Shown here piece by piece: positions 39,818-47,702 of a stretch of DNA of 64,000 nt (the first letter of the stretch is position 1; each line of letters begins with the position of its first letter). A program made the position numbers and the translations under genes. The DNA is from Brevibacterium yomogidense (GTDB lineage: Bacteria; Actinomycetota; Actinomycetes; Actinomycetales; Brevibacteriaceae). The notes beneath the pieces were generated by a model that ran no database searches, was not told where the DNA came from, and was given only the letters and a program-made list of their open reading frames with translations. The stretch is from NCBI RefSeq assembly GCF_016107685.1, contig NZ_JABASY010000001.1, forward strand, positions 90,187 to 154,186, read 5' to 3'.

Positions 39818-40636
39818 ATGACGACGACGACATTCAAAGAGGCACTCCAGACCGGTGCGCCCCAGGTGGGCATGTTCACCCTCGAATTCGCGACGACGGG
39901 GATCGGAGTGCTGGCGGCGCAGGGCGGTGTCGACTGGATCCTGTACGACCTGGAGCACACCGGGTGGTCGCTCGACGACGTGCGCACCTCCCTCGCGGTG
40001 TCGCGCCGCACCGACATCGCGTCCTTCGTGCGCGTCGCCGGCCACCGCAAGGACCTGGTGAGCACCGCACTGGACGCGGGCGCAGAAGGCATCATGATGC
40101 CGTGGGTCGAAACCGCCGAGCAGGCTGCCCAGATGGTGTCCTGGATCAAGTACCCGCCGGTCGGCCAGCGCGGTTCCGCGTTCGGACTGCCGCACGACCT
40201 CTACAAGGGCGGCGACCCGGCAGTCAGCCAGGCGGACGCGAACGCGTCCACCGTGTTCCTGCCCCAGCTGGAGACTCCCACCGCCATCGACAACGCCCGT
40301 GCGATCGGCGAGGTGGAGGGCGTCGACGTGCTGTTCGTCGGTCCGCTCGACCTGTCGACCAACCTGGGTGTGCCCGGCCGCTGGGACGAGCCCGTCTTCC
40401 TCGACGCACTGGACGAGGTCGTGCGCGCCGGCAAGGAGACCGGCACCGCCGTCGGGATCTTCTGCCCCTCCGTCGACTTCGCGCAGATGGCGTGGGACAA
40501 GGGCTTCACGGTGCTGTCGGACGGCGCCGACCTATCCGTGTTCGCGCGAGGACTGGCGCAGGGAGTCTCCTCGATCCGCGCACACGCCACCGGGGACACC
40601 GCAGGGGCGCCCGCCGCACCGCGACAGGGGTACTGA
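39818..40636 (+). CDS. HpcH/HpaI-family aldolase/citrate lyase
   Basis: A 272-residue metal-dependent class II pyruvate aldolase. WILYDLEHTGWSLDDVR has the metal-binding Glu, ASFVRVAG the substrate arginine, AEGIMMPWVETAEQA and LPQLETPTAIDNARAIGEVEGVDVLFVGPLDLSTNLG the second Glu and Asp. Members cleave 4-hydroxy-2-oxo acids such as 4-hydroxy-2-oxoheptanedioate. No hpa or hpc genes are adjacent, so the natural substrate is open. Length is normal; the C-terminal Ala/Gly/Pro-rich end is not conserved. Confidence 0.87.
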   Translation: MTTTTFKEALQTGAPQVGMFTLEFATTGIGVLAAQGGVDWILYDLEHTGWSLDDVRTSLAVSRRTDIASFVRVAGHRKDLVSTALDAGAEGIMMPWVETAEQAAQMVSWIKYPPVGQRGSAFGLPHDLYKGGDPAVSQADANASTVFLPQLETPTAIDNARAIGEVEGVDVLFVGPLDLSTNLGVPGRWDEPVFLDALDEVVRAGKETGTAVGIFCPSVDFAQMAWDKGFTVLSDGADLSVFARGLAQGVSSIRAHATGDTAGAPAAPRQGY

Positions 40637-40664
40637 GACGGTGCGGAGGAGACGCGCGGTGCCG

Positions 40665-41411
40665 TCAGCCGTCGTCGTCTGAGGCGTCGTCAGCTGCCGT
40701 GCTGCCATCCGACCACGTGGGAGCACCGATGGACGCACCTTCCACGGTGATGTTCTCGATCGACGCGGCGGCGAGGTCTCTCGTGGCACTGTCACCGGTC
40801 GAGAAGTAGTAGACGAATCGGATCTCGTAGACCTTCCCGGCGATCGGGTAGGCCACATTGCTGCCGATCGCCGACATCCCGCTCTCACCGTTCGCACCCA
40901 GGGTCTCGTCCGCGCCCAAGTCCGCCTGGAAGGTCCAGAAATAGCCGGGCCCGGCCTGCCCCGTGTGCTCTGCCACGACCGTCGTGTCGGGATCGGTGAA
41001 CTGATAGCGCTGAGAACCCGCGACCGCGTCCGACGCCGAACTCCCGTACGTATCCGAGCAGGAGACGGAGAGGCGGGGACCGTCGAGGCCCCCCTCTGCG
41101 GGAAGGGCGTTGAACGACGTCGCCGCCGCGTTGCCCGTCCAGCCCTGCGGCACGTGGATCGTCGCACGAGCCGGGCAGCTGCCCGAGAACCTCAGGTGCT
41201 CCAGAGTCTGGTCCGCCAGAGCCGGATCCTGCGTCTGAGTCGGTTCCGGCTCTGGGCCCATCGTCGGCTGCGCGTCCACTCGCAGCGGAGCCCCCGCTTC
41301 ATCCGACAGGCGCACCCCCACGAGGCCGCAGCCGCTCACCGCGATGATCAGTGCCGCAACCGCCGCCGCGCGGACCGGTCGACTCCACACACGCACAGGA
41401 GGAGTGCTCAC
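40665..41411 (-). CDS. Lipoprotein downstream of Mrp-linked histidine kinase
   Basis: A 248-residue lipoprotein (lipobox VSGC, about residue 28) with a Pro/Thr/Gln linker (EPEPTQTQDP) and a beta-rich domain containing two conserved cysteines (SGSCPARATIHVPQGW and LSVSCSDTYG) that could form a disulfide. I do not recognise the family. The start overlaps the histidine kinase stop by four bases, so it is translationally coupled to the kinase and may be an extracytoplasmic partner for its signal input. It is the last gene of the Mrp transcription unit. Confidence 0.65.
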   Translation of the reverse strand: MSTPPVRVWSRPVRAAAVAALIIAVSGCGLVGVRLSDEAGAPLRVDAQPTMGPEPEPTQTQDPALADQTLEHLRFSGSCPARATIHVPQGWTGNAAATSFNALPAEGGLDGPRLSVSCSDTYGSSASDAVAGSQRYQFTDPDTTVVAEHTGQAGPGYFWTFQADLGADETLGANGESGMSAIGSNVAYPIAGKVYEIRFVYYFSTGDSATRDLAAASIENITVEGASIGAPTWSDGSTAADDASDDDG

Positions 41412-42964
41412 GAGGGGGTCTCCCCGTCACGGTGAACCTCCGGCTGCTGCTCCGATCGCTGCGCTCGTCGCGTGGGATAGTCACCGGATGGCGGGTGCCC
41501 GGGCTGCTGCTGGGGGCCAGATTGCTGCTGGGGGCCGGGCTGCTGCTGGGGACCAGATTGCTGCTGGACGGGGTACTGATGTCCCGGATGCTGAGGGCCA
41601 GGGGGCGGCTGGGCGGGTGCAGCACCGCCCGTGGCGAGCGAGAGACCCTGGGGACTCCCCTGCTGCCCACCGTGGGGCTGCGAGCCGACAGGCTGTCCGC
41701 CGCTGGGCTGAGAACCCACAGGTCCGTGGGGTCCCGGCACAGGAGGCTGAGCGTGCGGCGGCTTGAACCGCCTGTACGGTCCCGAATCATGGCCCGGCGC
41801 ACCCTGCGGAACCGCGCCGCCGGATGAGCTGGGCGGCACATCGCCACCTGTCGGGCCGAACGTCTCGCCGGTGCTCGTGTCGACCAGGGCACCGTTGACG
41901 GTCTGCATCCGCCGTTTCGAGGTCCGGCGGGGCGTACCCATGATGCGCTGCTCCTCGGAGTTGGGCTCCCGAGGCGGCAGCAACTGGCCGGCGCCCGAAC
42001 CGGAATGCACCTTCTGGTCCTGGAACGGCTGGACGGGACGGGATGCCGCAGCCGCTCGCGCACCGTATCCGTCCAGCTCCTCAGGGGGCGGAGCGTCTCC
42101 CAGCACCGGGATCACGAGGCGCACGGACGTACCGACCCCCTCCTGGCTGAACAGCTCGACGGAGCCCCCGTGCCGCGTGACGATCGCGCGCACCAGGGAC
42201 AGCCCCATGCCCGAACCGGAGACGGAACGGACACGCGACCCGCGATGCAGCTCATCCCAGACCGACTGCTGCTCGTCGACCGGAATACCCGAACCCGTGT
42301 CCGCCACCTCGACGACGACCCATCGGTGCTTGTCGATGATCTGCTCGTTCGCGCGCAGCTCCACGGTGTCCGTGTCCGACGAGTACTTGATCGCATTGCC
42401 CAGCAGGTTGAGGATCGCCGACAGCAGCAGGTCCTCCTCCCCCAGCACCTCGGGCAGCTTCCACGGCGCCCGCGCGACGGTCGCGACGATCATGCGGTCC
42501 TCCGCGCCCGGGGCGGTGCGCGCATCCTCCACTGCCTGGTGGATGAGCGCATCCATGTCGACCCGGCGGAAGTCGATCGACCGCGACTCCACGTCCGCGA
42601 GCTTCCTCAGGTCGGCCAGCAGGCGGGCGACGCGGCGCGCGGAATTGTCGATCTGCCGCGCGGAGGCAGAGATGACCGGTCCGTCGGGAGTGTCCTCCTC
42701 GGCGGCCGACCGCACGGTCGCGACAGAGGTGCGCAGCGCCGTGAGCGGGTTCTTCAGTTCATGATCCAGCCGGATCAGCATGCGGTTGCGCCGCTGCAGC
42801 GCGTCCGCGTCCGCCGCCGCCTGGGTCTGGGCGACAGCGGCCTCGCGCGTGGTGCGGATCCACCGGAGCAGGAACCACACACCGATCGCGACGACTGCGA
42901 CGACGACGAGCAGGAAGATGAGGAGCAGCCAGACGCGGACCTCGAGGACCAGGTAGGAATTCAT
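41408..42964 (-). CDS. Sensor histidine kinase with Pro/Gln/Gly-rich C-terminal tail
   Basis: A 518-residue kinase with one N-terminal transmembrane helix (about 9-36), almost no external domain, a HisKA region (RLDHELKNPLTALRTSVA; phospho-acceptor His), and HATPase motifs N (NLLGNAIKYS), G1 (VADTGSGIP) and G2 (GSGMGLSLV). The conserved enzyme ends near residue 285. About 230 further residues are disordered, rising to Pro/Gln/Gly repeats (GPQQQ/SGPQQQP). It sits four bases after the response regulator stop. With no sensor domain outside the membrane, input may come from the coupled lipoprotein or from the antiporter. Linked to the Mrp operon by overlaps. Confidence 0.9.
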   Translation of the reverse strand: MNSYLVLEVRVWLLLIFLLVVVAVVAIGVWFLLRWIRTTREAAVAQTQAAADADALQRRNRMLIRLDHELKNPLTALRTSVATVRSAAEEDTPDGPVISASARQIDNSARRVARLLADLRKLADVESRSIDFRRVDMDALIHQAVEDARTAPGAEDRMIVATVARAPWKLPEVLGEEDLLLSAILNLLGNAIKYSSDTDTVELRANEQIIDKHRWVVVEVADTGSGIPVDEQQSVWDELHRGSRVRSVSGSGMGLSLVRAIVTRHGGSVELFSQEGVGTSVRLVIPVLGDAPPPEELDGYGARAAAASRPVQPFQDQKVHSGSGAGQLLPPREPNSEEQRIMGTPRRTSKRRMQTVNGALVDTSTGETFGPTGGDVPPSSSGGAVPQGAPGHDSGPYRRFKPPHAQPPVPGPHGPVGSQPSGGQPVGSQPHGGQQGSPQGLSLATGGAAPAQPPPGPQHPGHQYPVQQQSGPQQQPGPQQQSGPQQQPGHPPSGDYPTRRAQRSEQQPEVHRDGETPS

Positions 42965-42968
42965 CGCG

Positions 42969-43721
42969 TCACCTCAGGGAGTCGGCGCCGGTCACAGACG
43001 CGACGAAACGGTAGCCGCGCCCCTGCACCGTGGCGATCCACCGCGGGTCCGCCGCGTCCTCGCCCAGCACTCTCCGCAGCTCGGCGACGCGCGAGTCGAC
43101 GGCTCGGGTGCCCACCGCGTCGTCGAAGCCCCACAGGACCTCCAGCAGACGGGACCGTTCGACGAGCTCATCGGCGTGCACCATCAGATACTCGAGGAGG
43201 GTGAACCCCTTCGGGGTGATGACGAGTTCCCGCTCCCCCAGCCACGCGCGGCGCCCCACGCGGTCGAGCGCGAGCCCGAACGTCGACACGAGCACGGGTG
43301 CGTTCGCGATCGGCGGACCGTCGCTGTGCGTCCGGCGCAGCACCGCACGGACCCGCGCGACGAGCTCGTGGGGGTCGAAGGGCTTGTTGAGGTAGTCGTC
43401 CGCGCCCTCTTCGAGCGCCATCGCCCGTTCGACCGCTTCTCCGACCTGGGTGAGCAGTACCACCGGCACCCAGTTCTCCTCACGACGGAGCGTCCTCAGG
43501 ACCTCACGTCCGTCCGCTCCCGGCATGAGGACGTCGAGGACGCACGCATCAGGTCTGTGGCGTCGGATCTCGTCGAGAGCGAGCATGCCGTCGTTCGCGG
43601 AGATCACGCGGAATCCCGAACGCTCCATGAACGGGACGACTGCCCCGAGGACGTCCGGTTCGTCGTCCGCGACGAGAACCAGCGGGGTGGTGGGCTCAGC
43701 GCCCCGTGTCGGACTCGTCAT
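42969..43721 (-). CDS. OmpR-family response regulator
   Basis: A 250-residue regulator. The receiver has VADDEPD (acid pocket), ACVLDVLMPGADG (phospho-acceptor Asp), LLTQVG and the lysine in YLNKPFDP. The winged-helix domain runs from about residue 145 (ITPKGFTLLEYLMVHAD, AVDSRVAELRRVLG, GRGYRFVA). Its ATG lies 26 bases inside the 3' end of mnhG, so it is cotranscribed with the antiporter. Partner kinase follows directly. Possible targets are the Mrp operon itself or other ion homeostasis genes. Confidence 0.92.
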   Translation of the reverse strand: MTSPTRGAEPTTPLVLVADDEPDVLGAVVPFMERSGFRVISANDGMLALDEIRRHRPDACVLDVLMPGADGREVLRTLRREENWVPVVLLTQVGEAVERAMALEEGADDYLNKPFDPHELVARVRAVLRRTHSDGPPIANAPVLVSTFGLALDRVGRRAWLGERELVITPKGFTLLEYLMVHADELVERSRLLEVLWGFDDAVGTRAVDSRVAELRRVLGEDAADPRWIATVQGRGYRFVASVTGADSLR

Positions 43722-44172
43722 GATCGTTCGCTGTCCTGTCTTCTCCACTCGCCGACCCGCTTGCGGGGCCTGCGGAATCCGTGTCCCGGTCCTTCTCCGC
43801 CAGCTCTCTGCGTTCCCGCTCCGCCACTTCGCGCGCGTGGGCACGCGCGACGGCGTCGTCCAGTTCGTCACGGTACAGCATGGAGCGCCTCAGGTGCTTC
43901 GTCCTGTAGCCCGCCCTGCCGATCATGTGGGCGGCGACGGGGACCGTGAAGAGCTGGAAGAACACGATGATGAACATGGTCGAGACCGGCCCCCAGTGAC
44001 GGATCTGCAGACCCACCGCGAACATCACCATGACCAGCCCGAACAACTGGGGCTTGGAGGACGCGTGCATGCGCGACAGCAGGTCGGGGAAGCGCAGGGA
44101 GCCGATGCCCGCAGCCAACGACAGGAGCGCCGCACCGGCGATGAAGACCGTGGACACGATGTCGAGGATCAT
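43696..44172 (-). CDS. mnhG: Na+/H+ antiporter Mrp subunit G
   Basis: A 158-residue subunit with three membrane helices (IVSTVFIAGAALLSLAAGIGSLRFPDLLSRMHA, QLFGLVMVMFAVGLQI, MFIIVFFQLFTVPVAAHMIGRAGY). LRFPDLLSRMHASSKPQ is the family signature. Typical MnhG has 110-130 residues; the surplus is a charged C-terminal tail. Start overlaps mnhF by four bases; its 3' end contains the response regulator start. Confidence 0.92.
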   Translation of the reverse strand: MILDIVSTVFIAGAALLSLAAGIGSLRFPDLLSRMHASSKPQLFGLVMVMFAVGLQIRHWGPVSTMFIIVFFQLFTVPVAAHMIGRAGYRTKHLRRSMLYRDELDDAVARAHAREVAERERRELAEKDRDTDSAGPASGSASGEDRTANDHDESDTGR

Positions 44173-44867
44173 GCCCCGTCACCTCCCCGGAAGTCGTCTT
44201 CGCGATGGTCCGCGTCGGACGACTGCGAATCGGAGTCCGCAACCGCCTCGTGCGGTCTGCTGTTCTTCTGCGGGTTCGCGGACGACCCTCCCGAGCTGCT
44301 CGGGGAAGATCCGTCCGGAGGATCCTCAGCACGGGTGACCTCCTGGCGGGTGCCGTTCTCGTCGAAGTAGACCCGCAGGGACGACGCCTCCAGCTCCGTC
44401 TCACGGCCCTCCATGCGGGCGGCCCTGTCGGGATCCACGAGCCGTGCTTCTTCGAGTTCCACTGCGAGTTCCGGGACGGACGGCTCGATCCCTTCGACCG
44501 TGCCGATCAGACCGGTGTCGTTGTCACGGCGGTGCATCCGCCGGTACCGCGCCGTGGTCCGCAGGTCCGCGCGGGACACGTAGCGCGAGACACCGACGGC
44601 ACCCACGAAGCCGAACATCGAGATGACGAGCATGACTGGGAGCAGATCGGTCCGCCCGCTGAACGCGACGACGCCGCCCACACCGCACATGATCGTGGCG
44701 AGCAGCGCGTCCGTCGCGATCATGCGATCGAGGATCGACGGGCCCTTGACGATGCGGATGATGGCGACCACCGCGGCCGCGAGGAAGATCAGCCCGATCA
44801 CCAGCCCGACGACTGTGCCCGGTCCGCCGTCGAGGTTCACGAGCGGGATGCCCTGCTGCCCATTCAT
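44169..44867 (-). CDS. mnhF: Na+/H+ antiporter Mrp subunit F with long tail
   Basis: A 232-residue protein. The first 95 or so residues are the three-helix MnhF core (VVGLVIGLIFLAAAVVAIIRIVKGPSILDRMIATDALLA, GRTDLLPVMLVISMFGFVGAVGVSRYV). The remaining 140 are an acidic, Ser-rich cytoplasmic tail not found in usual MnhF (about 90 residues). Start overlaps mnhE (ATGA) and stop overlaps mnhG. The tail has no motif I recognise. Confidence 0.9.
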   Translation of the reverse strand: MNGQQGIPLVNLDGGPGTVVGLVIGLIFLAAAVVAIIRIVKGPSILDRMIATDALLATIMCGVGGVVAFSGRTDLLPVMLVISMFGFVGAVGVSRYVSRADLRTTARYRRMHRRDNDTGLIGTVEGIEPSVPELAVELEEARLVDPDRAARMEGRETELEASSLRVYFDENGTRQEVTRAEDPPDGSSPSSSGGSSANPQKNSRPHEAVADSDSQSSDADHREDDFRGGDGA

Positions 44868-45505
44868 CGCCGTGCCCTCGCTTCCTTCGCCAGGCGTGCC
44901 CGCCGTGCGCGCTCCCGGATGGTGAGGTTCTCGAGACGCGGCTTCTGCCCGCGCTCCCGTCGTGCGTCGTTGAGCACCTCGATGTCGTGGGGTGACCCGA
45001 TCGCGTAGATGAGCAGGGTCTCGATCTGATGGGTCTTGGCCCGCACCTTCTCGAGCTCCTCGTCGTCGGCGCAGTTGAGGCCGTGGACGAAGACCACGGC
45101 CCGCGCGCGATCGATCTCGATGACGAGCGAACCGGGGATGAGCCCGTTCGTCATGGTCACGAGCGTGATGAGCAGGTCCGAGCGGGTGGAGAGGTCCACC
45201 GCCATGACGGACCCGGCGTCCACCGGTCGACGCCGCACGGTCAGCCACGCCACTTCTACCGACGCCAGGAGCACGTTGAGCATGAACCAGAGGATGAACA
45301 GCGTCGCGTAATAGAAGTTGACCCGCCCCGCCAGTTGGATGGGCGGCAGGTAGAAGGCCCGCACCACAGTGAACGCGACGACGACACCGCTCACGATGAC
45401 CATCCCGCTGGCGGAATCCCACAGGAAGATCCAGACGATGATGAGCACGAGCATGTAGAGGACCTGTTCGACGAGGCTCTGCCGCCTCCTTCTGCGTGCA
45501 CCCAT
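44864..45505 (-). CDS. mnhE: Na+/H+ antiporter Mrp subunit E
   Basis: A 213-residue MnhE with a basic N-terminus, two membrane helices (LYMLVLIIVWIFLWDSASGMVIVSGVVVAFTVVR and FYYATLFILWFMLNVLLASVEVAWL) and the soluble block LITLVTMTNGLIPGSLVIEIDRARAVVFVHGLN, followed by a basic tail. The ATG at 45505 shares one base with the mnhD stop (TGATG). Needed for assembly of the Mrp complex in relatives. Confidence 0.92.
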   Translation of the reverse strand: MGARRRRRQSLVEQVLYMLVLIIVWIFLWDSASGMVIVSGVVVAFTVVRAFYLPPIQLAGRVNFYYATLFILWFMLNVLLASVEVAWLTVRRRPVDAGSVMAVDLSTRSDLLITLVTMTNGLIPGSLVIEIDRARAVVFVHGLNCADDEELEKVRAKTHQIETLLIYAIGSPHDIEVLNDARRERGQKPRLENLTIRERARRARLAKEARARR

Positions 45506-47154
45506 CACCCGGCCTCCCCTTCGCCGTTCGGCGGCACCGGCGCGTAGCGCCCGTCGCCCACACCGTCCGCTTCGTCGTTGTCCAGGACGAAGGCGGTGTA
45601 CGAATCCGCCCCGGTCAGACCCTGAGCTGCGCGTGAGGACACCTGCCAGAGCGGCTGGGCCAGCACCGTGAGCATGCAGGAGACGACTACCATCGCCGCG
45701 GTCGCGACGATCATGAGCGACGGCGGACGCAGAGTGGACGTCCACGTACCGGTCCGCGCGAGGGACTCCCGCCGCTCCTTCGCCTCCTCCACCAGCGCCG
45801 GGGTCGGCTCGTCCGCGTCGGCGGGATCCCGCCAGAACGCCAGGTTCCAGGACTTGCCGATGACGTAGAGGGTGAGCAGAGAGGTGAGCGTCCCGACTCC
45901 CACGAGCACTCCGACGAGCCAGTCGGAGGAATGGAAGCCCGCATCGAACAGGGCGACCTTGCCGATGAATCCCGAGAACGGGGGGATGCCGGCGAGGTTG
46001 AGCGCGGGGATGAGGTACAGACCGCTCACGACGGGCGCGAGCGTCGCCAGACCGCCGACCTTCCGGAGCGACGTCGATCCGGCCCGCAGCTCGAGGAGGC
46101 CGATCGCGAGGAACATCGCGGTCTGCGCCACGATGTGGTGCAGCGTGTAGTAGATCGCGGCGGTGAGGCCCAGGTGCGTCCCCATCGCCACGCCGAACAG
46201 CATGTAGCCGATGTGGGACACGAGCGTGAAGGACAGGATTCGCTTGATGTCCGACTGCGCGATCGCGCCGAGGATGCCGATGATGAGCGTGAGACCCGCG
46301 ACGATGAGCAGCGGGGCGCGCAGATCCGACGTGGCGAAGAGCACGGTCTCCGTGCGGATGATCGCGTAGATCCCCACCTTCGTGAGCAGACCGGCGAAGA
46401 CGGCGGTGACCGGCGCGGGCGCGGTCGGGTAGGAGTCCGGCAGCCAGAACGACAGCGGGAAGACCGCGGCCTTGATCCCGAAGCCGATCAGCAGCGCGAC
46501 GTGGAGGATCAGCTGAATGTCGATCGGCAGCTCCGACAGCCGCTGCGACAGCTGCGCCATGTTGACCGTGCCCGTCGCGCCGTAGATGAGCGCGATGGCC
46601 GCCAGGAAGATGAGCGAGGACACGAGGGAGATGACGATGTAGGTGACGCCGGCGCGGATCCGCTGGGTCGTGGCGCCCAGCGTGAGGAGCACGTACGAGG
46701 CTGCCAGCAGCATCTCGAAGCCGACGTAGAGGTTGAAGAGATCACCCGCGAGGAACGCGTTCGACACGCCCGCGCAGAGGATGAGGTACGCGGGGTTGAA
46801 GATCGAGACCGGTGTGTCGTCGCTCTTCTCCGTCTGTGAGGAGTCCTGTCCCAGCGCGTAGAAGTAGACGCCCAGCGTGACGATGCTCGACACGACGAGC
46901 ATGAGCGCAGCGAGACGGTCTGCGACGAGTCCGATGCCGAACGGGAGGGCCCAGCCTCCCACTGCCAGGACGTGCGGGCCGTGCTGGTCGACCTGCACGA
47001 GCAGGATGATCGACAGGATCGTCGTGGCGCTGAGCGTCACCACGGTGATGGCGCTCTGTGCCCGCGAGCTGCGGAGGGTGATGAGAGTGGCCCCCGCGGC
47101 CAGCAGGGGGAGGATGATCGGCAGTGCGAGCATGAGTCCCGCGTACTCGCTCAT
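45505..47154 (-). CDS. mnhD: Na+/H+ antiporter Mrp subunit D
   Basis: A 549-residue proton-pumping antiporter-like subunit related to complex I NuoN/NuoM, with about 14 helices. Key charged residues lie in VGFEMLLAASYVLL, IGFGIKAAVFPLSFWLPDSYPTAPAPVTAVFAGLLTKVGIYAI and LVSHIGYMLFGVAMG. A loop (DPADADEPTPALVEEAKERRESL) and an acidic end are extra. Overlaps mnhC start-to-stop by four bases. Confidence 0.94.
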   Translation of the reverse strand: MSEYAGLMLALPIILPLLAAGATLITLRSSRAQSAITVVTLSATTILSIILLVQVDQHGPHVLAVGGWALPFGIGLVADRLAALMLVVSSIVTLGVYFYALGQDSSQTEKSDDTPVSIFNPAYLILCAGVSNAFLAGDLFNLYVGFEMLLAASYVLLTLGATTQRIRAGVTYIVISLVSSLIFLAAIALIYGATGTVNMAQLSQRLSELPIDIQLILHVALLIGFGIKAAVFPLSFWLPDSYPTAPAPVTAVFAGLLTKVGIYAIIRTETVLFATSDLRAPLLIVAGLTLIIGILGAIAQSDIKRILSFTLVSHIGYMLFGVAMGTHLGLTAAIYYTLHHIVAQTAMFLAIGLLELRAGSTSLRKVGGLATLAPVVSGLYLIPALNLAGIPPFSGFIGKVALFDAGFHSSDWLVGVLVGVGTLTSLLTLYVIGKSWNLAFWRDPADADEPTPALVEEAKERRESLARTGTWTSTLRPPSLMIVATAAMVVVSCMLTVLAQPLWQVSSRAAQGLTGADSYTAFVLDNDEADGVGDGRYAPVPPNGEGEAG

Positions 47155-47702
47155 CGCGCACCCCCCGCCCCATCATCGTCTTCCGTCGCCGCTCCGGACC
47201 GCCTCAGCGCGGCGCGCTCCGCCGGCGTGCCGTCCTCATCGAGGTCGGGAGCGTCCTCGTCGATCGGCGTGAGTGCCTCGTCGCCGAACTCCGTGTCGTC
47301 GTATTCGCCGCTGGTGCCGGCCTCGTCCCTCGAATCACCCGTGGTCTCGAGTGCGACCCGCATGTCCTCGAGGTCGTCCTGGAGCGATTCGTCCCGCACG
47401 AATCGCCAGGACCGGTAGACCATCGCGAGGAGGAACGCGGTGAGCCCGAAGGAGATGACGATGGCTGTGAGGATGAGGGCCTGCGGCAGCGGGTCGAGCA
47501 TCCCGTCCGTGGAGAGGTTCTCTCCGTCGGTGAGCGGGGGACGCCCCGGCACCCCGCCCGTGAGCATGAGGAGCAGGTTCGTCGCATTGCCCATGAGGAG
47601 GAAGCCCAGGAGCACGCGCGTGAGTGACCGGTCGAGCATGAGGTAGATGCCGGAGGCATACATCGCACCCATCGCGATGATCATGATGAGGGGGACGGTC
47701 AC
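47151..47702 (-). CDS. mnhC: Na+/H+ antiporter Mrp subunit C
   Basis: A 183-residue NuoK-like subunit. Three helices: LIMIIAMGAMYASGIYLML, LLGFLLMGNATNLLLMLTGG and ALILTAIVISFGLTAFLLAMVYRSW. The acidic second half (about 75 residues) is a non-conserved tail. Overlaps mnhA and mnhD by four bases each. Confidence 0.93.
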   Translation of the reverse strand: MTVPLIMIIAMGAMYASGIYLMLDRSLTRVLLGFLLMGNATNLLLMLTGGVPGRPPLTDGENLSTDGMLDPLPQALILTAIVISFGLTAFLLAMVYRSWRFVRDESLQDDLEDMRVALETTGDSRDEAGTSGEYDDTEFGDEALTPIDEDAPDLDEDGTPAERAALRRSGAATEDDDGAGGAR

